A stretch of DNA of 64,000 nucleotides from Pseudomonas sichuanensis. Lineage in GTDB: Bacteria > Pseudomonadota > Gammaproteobacteria > Pseudomonadales > Pseudomonadaceae. The position numbers and the translations under genes are program-made. The stretch covers positions 1 to 64,000 of the forward strand of contig NZ_QKVM01000018.1 of NCBI RefSeq assembly GCF_003231305.1. Direction: 5' to 3'. Below are positions 61,149-64,000 of this stretch, one piece after another (the first letter of the stretch is position 1; each line of letters opens with the position of its first letter). The notes beneath the pieces are model-generated. The model was not told the origin of the DNA, ran no database searches, and worked only from the letters and a program-made list of their open reading frames with translations.

Positions 61149-61348
61149 CAATTCCGTTGTTGAGTAGGGCGGTTGGCCGAGAACTTTCGTACGCCTGTTG
61201 TTATGAGGTCCGCTGGCGATTTTACGGATCATTCGTCCATGATCCGACGCAGCCGCGGATTATGCCTTATATGAAGCGCTTGTTGAGATACACTCTCGCC
61301 ACCCCGATGCCGGGATAACAATGATAAGAACGCTCAAGAGACGATGGC

Positions 61349-61957
61349 ATGACCGAATACGAACAGCGCCAGATCGCCGAGGCGATCGCACGCGTCGAGC
61401 GGCGCACCGACGCGGAGCTGGTGACCGTGCTGGCGCGCCGCGCCGACGACTATCCCTATCTCCCCCTGCTGTGGGCGGCGCTGCTGGCGCTGGTCATCCC
61501 GCTGCTGCTGCACCGCTGGCAGGGCGGGATCGGCCTCAACGGCCTGCTGCTGGCGCAGATGCTCACCTTTGTCGCCTTGTGCCTGTTGCTGCGCCATCCA
61601 CGCCTGGCTGCCTGGCTGGTGCCGGCGATCCTGCGCCGACGACGTGCTTCCGGGCTTGCCCGGCAGCAGTTTCTCGAACTCAACCTGCAGCGCACCGCCG
61701 GGGCTACCGGGGTGCTGATCTTTGTCAGCGAGGCCGAGCGGCATGTCGAGATCCTGGTCGATGAGGGGATCGCCCGGCACCTGCCGGACCAGGCCCGCGA
61801 AGCGATCGTTGCGCGGTTCACCGAGCAGGTCTGCCAGGGCCGTACCTTGCAAGGTTTCGTCGACTGCATCGAGGCGTGCGGCGAACTGCTCAGCGAGCAT
61901 GTGCCGCCCACCCATGCGCGCAACGAGTTGCCCAACCGCCTGGTGATCCTCGATTGA
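61349..61957 (+). CDS. TPM-domain membrane protein
   Basis: A 202-residue protein with an N-terminal TPM-domain half (MTEYEQRQIAEAIARVERRTDAELVTVLARRADDY), two membrane helices (about 38-84), and a C-terminal cytoplasmic half (GVLIFVSEAERHVEILVDEGIARHL, TPM continuation). TPM-fold proteins are linked to photosystem repair in plants and to membrane quality control in bacteria, but the bacterial function is not settled. The split of the TPM domain around a membrane pair is the usual arrangement of this subgroup. Next gene follows 99 bases later. Confidence 0.8.
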   Translation: MTEYEQRQIAEAIARVERRTDAELVTVLARRADDYPYLPLLWAALLALVIPLLLHRWQGGIGLNGLLLAQMLTFVALCLLLRHPRLAAWLVPAILRRRRASGLARQQFLELNLQRTAGATGVLIFVSEAERHVEILVDEGIARHLPDQAREAIVARFTEQVCQGRTLQGFVDCIEACGELLSEHVPPTHARNELPNRLVILD

Positions 61958-62056
61958 GCCGCGCCCATCGCGAAAACCTTCGCGATGGGCGGCCAGCGAC
62001 GTAGAATGCGCGGCATTGCGCAACGCGCTCCCCGCATTCCGAGGCACCCGCTCCCC

Positions 62057-63277
62057 ATGTCGTCCACTACTTCCGCCCCCACCGCGCCGGATGCGCGCGC
62101 CCAGTTCCTGAGCCTGCTGGCCGACGCCCTGGCCGATGGCAGCCTGGCCAAACTGGTGCTGGCCCGCCACGTGGGGGCCGACCAGACCCTGCAGCGGATC
62201 ATTGCCAAACCGGTGCAGCTCAAGGGCGAGGCCTGCCTGCAACTGGTCTACCGCCACCAGACCCGCGACATTACCCGCAACCTGCCACTGGGCCAGGCGC
62301 AGGCACTGGTGGCCGAACTGCTGCCGGAGAGCTTTCGCAACGCTCACCTGTTCACCGGTGCGGGTGAAGTGCAACTGGAGTTCAGCAAGAAGGGCAAGCC
62401 GATGCTGCGCCGTCACCTGGCTCAACAGGCGCCCCGTGAGGCGGCGGCAGGTGGGCATGACCGCGAGAAAAAGCGCTATCTGGAACTGTCGCGGCCCTTC
62501 CTGCGCGACCTTGGGGTGACCGACGCGCAAGGCGCGTTGATCCCGTCGATGTCGCGCAAGTGGAAGCAGATCAACAAGTTCATCGAGGTCTTCGACCACG
62601 CCCTGGCCAGCGCGCCGGTGGCGGCCGATCAGGCCTTGCGGGTGGCCGACTTCGGCTCGGGCAAGGGCTACCTGACGTTTGCCATGCACGACTACCTGCG
62701 CAACACCCTCGAGCGTGAGGCACAGGTCACCGGCGTCGAGCTGCGCCCGGACATGGTCGAGCTGTGCAATGCCGCTGCCGCGCGCCTGGAGCACCCGGGG
62801 CTGGTGTTCGAGTGCGGCGACGTGCGCAGCGTGGTGCCCGAGGCCATCGAGGTGATGATCGCCCTGCATGCCTGCGACATCGCCACCGACTACGCCATCC
62901 ACACCGGCATCCGCTGCAACGCGGCGATCATCATGTGCTCGCCGTGCTGCCACAAGCAGATCCGCCCGCAACTGCACAGCCCAGGGCTGCTGCAGCCGAT
63001 GCTGCAGTACGGCCTGCACCTCGGGCAGCAGGCCGAGATGCTCACCGACAGCCTGCGCGCGCTGTACCTTGAGGCCTGCGGCTACGAGACCAAGGTCTTC
63101 GAGTTCATCTCGCTGGAGCACACCAACAAGAACAAGATGATTCTTGCGGTCAAACGCCGGCAGGCGCAGGACAACAGTGCGCTGTTGGAAAAAATTGCCG
63201 AGCTCAAGGCGTTCTATGGGGTGCGTGAGCATTGCCTGGAAAGCCTGTTGCGCGCGGATGGGTTGATTGCCGGGTGA
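62057..63277 (+). CDS. Class I SAM-dependent methyltransferase
   Basis: A 406-residue protein. The SAM-binding motif I is VADFGSGKGYLTFAMHDYL (about residues 195-213), preceded by a helical N-terminal region with PMLRRHLAQ and KKRYLELSRPFL, and followed by a Cys-containing CSPCCHKQIRP segment (about 294-304). Such proteins (related to the methyltransferase part of GSTCD) are conserved but without a proven substrate. The start at 62057 is chosen because the upstream part of the open frame is Arg-rich and of non-coding character. Independent gene with 169 bases to the next. Confidence 0.8.
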   Translation: MSSTTSAPTAPDARAQFLSLLADALADGSLAKLVLARHVGADQTLQRIIAKPVQLKGEACLQLVYRHQTRDITRNLPLGQAQALVAELLPESFRNAHLFTGAGEVQLEFSKKGKPMLRRHLAQQAPREAAAGGHDREKKRYLELSRPFLRDLGVTDAQGALIPSMSRKWKQINKFIEVFDHALASAPVAADQALRVADFGSGKGYLTFAMHDYLRNTLEREAQVTGVELRPDMVELCNAAAARLEHPGLVFECGDVRSVVPEAIEVMIALHACDIATDYAIHTGIRCNAAIIMCSPCCHKQIRPQLHSPGLLQPMLQYGLHLGQQAEMLTDSLRALYLEACGYETKVFEFISLEHTNKNKMILAVKRRQAQDNSALLEKIAELKAFYGVREHCLESLLRADGLIAG

Positions 63278-63446
63278 CATGCCTGGGGCGTCGGCTTCGC
63301 TGTTTCGTATAGGACATCTCCGGTAAGGCCGCTTCGTGGTTTTGAATGACCCAAGCGGGCCTAGGCTGGCTTGAGAAAACGTTCGTCGGCAACTGTTGGT
63401 TGTCGATTGACAACCTATTTCTCTTGCCCATACTGGCGCCCAGCCA

Positions 63447-63719
63447 ATGGCCCGACCCGTTCACCCCAGCAAGGAAGTTGAACACACCCTGAAACACGCC
63501 GAGGCGCAGGGTTGGCGAGTCACGGTGGGCGGTGGCCATTGCTGGGGGCGTATCTACTGCCCCTTGAACGATCGCGAATGCCGTTGTGGCGAGTTCTGCA
63601 TCACCAGTGTGTGGAGCACGCCCAGAAACCCTGGCACCTTTGCCCGCATGCTGCGACGCGTGGTGGACAACTGCACATCGGCGCGCCCGCACACCCAGAC
63701 GAATCCGGAGCCCAAGTGA
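63447..63719 (+). CDS. Small basic protein, HicA-like pattern, first gene of a pair
   Basis: A 90-residue protein (MARPVHPSKEVEHTLKHAE...). The core GWRVTVGGGHCWGRIYCP resembles the G-x..GSH..Y pattern of the HicA double-stranded RNA-binding fold, and the downstream NDRECRCGEFCITSVWSTPRNPG is cysteine-rich. Five cysteines cluster in about 35 residues (near 32, 38, 45, 47 and 51), unlike typical HicA, so it may bind a metal. It overlaps the next gene by three bases (TGATG). Two-gene pairs of this sort (small basic protein followed by a helix-turn-helix protein) suggest a toxin-antitoxin or regulatory module; no function is established here. Confidence 0.7.
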   Translation: MARPVHPSKEVEHTLKHAEAQGWRVTVGGGHCWGRIYCPLNDRECRCGEFCITSVWSTPRNPGTFARMLRRVVDNCTSARPHTQTNPEPK

Positions 63720-64000
63720 TGGAATACGAATTCACCCTTAAATACCAATTGGCCGGTGACGAAGACCTTGACGCCCTGGTCGAGCGCCTGGGGCAGGGCG
63801 GCTGCGATGATGCGGTGGTCGGCATCGGCCAGCCAGGCCGGCTGGCGTTGGCCTTTGCGCGGCAGGCCGATTCTGCCCTTGAAGCCCTGCAAAGTGCCCT
63901 GGCCGATGTGCAGCGCGCTGTGCCGCAGGCTCGGCTGATCGAGGCCACCCCCGACCTGGTCGGCCTGACCGATGTGGCACAACTGGTGGGCGTGTCGCGA
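63719..64000 (+). CDS. Helix-turn-helix protein, second gene of a pair (partial at window end)
   Basis: The first 94 codons of a gene cut by the window end. The visible part begins MEYEFTLKYQLAG and forms an alpha/beta domain to about residue 80 (VGIGQPGRLALAFARQ in the middle), followed by the start of a helix-turn-helix (GLTDVAQLVGVSR, 82-94). It overlaps the upstream small gene by three bases (TGATG), so the two are translationally coupled. It fits the antitoxin or regulator partner in the pair. The 3' end and the full DNA-binding domain lie outside the window. Confidence 0.7.
   Translation, partial: MEYEFTLKYQLAGDEDLDALVERLGQGGCDDAVVGIGQPGRLALAFARQADSALEALQSALADVQRAVPQARLIEATPDLVGLTDVAQLVGVSR

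Noticed and set aside
58818-61163. A 781-codon plus-strand frame opposite bglX
   Set aside because: Antisense to a complete GH3 enzyme; composition is a shadow of the true gene.

Overview
The window is a GC-rich, gene-dense chromosomal segment of a fluorescent Pseudomonas, most likely a Pseudomonas putida-group strain. The evidence is a complete TtgABC/TtgR solvent-efflux locus with the known TtgR operator, a pcaR-pcaK-pcaIJ-pcaF-pcaTBDC protocatechuate block, the bifA-sodB-argP neighbourhood, and more than a dozen Pseudomonas-type REP hairpins between genes. No transposase, integrase, prophage, rRNA, tRNA or CRISPR array was seen.

Layout. (1) 0.2-4.4 kb: RND pump genes resembling mexVW. (2) 4.7-9.9 kb: a periplasmic iron/imelysin block (imelysin, di-heme c-type protein, second imelysin lipoprotein, DUF1513 protein). 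(3) 10-18.8 kb: bifA (c-di-GMP phosphodiesterase with a GGDQF site), sodB, argO-like exporter and argP, an epimerase, a coiled-coil membrane protein, a Pit phosphate transporter and a small protein. (4) 19.2-29.1 kb: the pca regulon, with PcaR boxes before pcaR, pcaK and pcaI and a possible small RNA divergent from pcaR. (5) 29.2-32.8 kb: Mpo1-like membrane protein, Crp/Fnr regulator, LysR regulator and OprD/BenF-type porin. (6) 33-41.4 kb: ttgABC, ttgR and a DHA2 drug exporter. (7) 41.8-51.2 kb: oxaloacetate decarboxylase, a small orphan peptide gene, a long inverted repeat, two LysR-controlled metabolic loci, an AraC locus with a 40-base perfect palindrome, and a flavin reductase. (8) 51.3-54 kb: an exported protein built of 13-residue repeats, a DUF347 membrane protein, and a Fic protein with a double dyad operator at its start. 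(9) 54-58.7 kb: alpha-ketoglutarate transporter with a sigma-54 promoter and its MifR/MifS two-component system. (10) 58.8-64 kb: bglX, a TPM protein, a methyltransferase, and a two-gene HicA-like/helix-turn-helix module cut by the window end.

How it works together. The pca genes take up 4-hydroxybenzoate/protocatechuate and carry carboxymuconate to succinyl-CoA and acetyl-CoA; protocatechuate dioxygenase (pcaGH) and pobA are not here. The porin and TtgABC handle entry and expulsion of aromatics. KgtP with MifSR imports alpha-ketoglutarate. The least explained elements are the 13-residue repeat protein, the Fic operator, the long inverted repeat at 43.0-43.3 kb, the 40-base palindrome, and the terminal two-gene module. 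Functional assignments rest on recognised motifs and remembered family knowledge; no database search was run.
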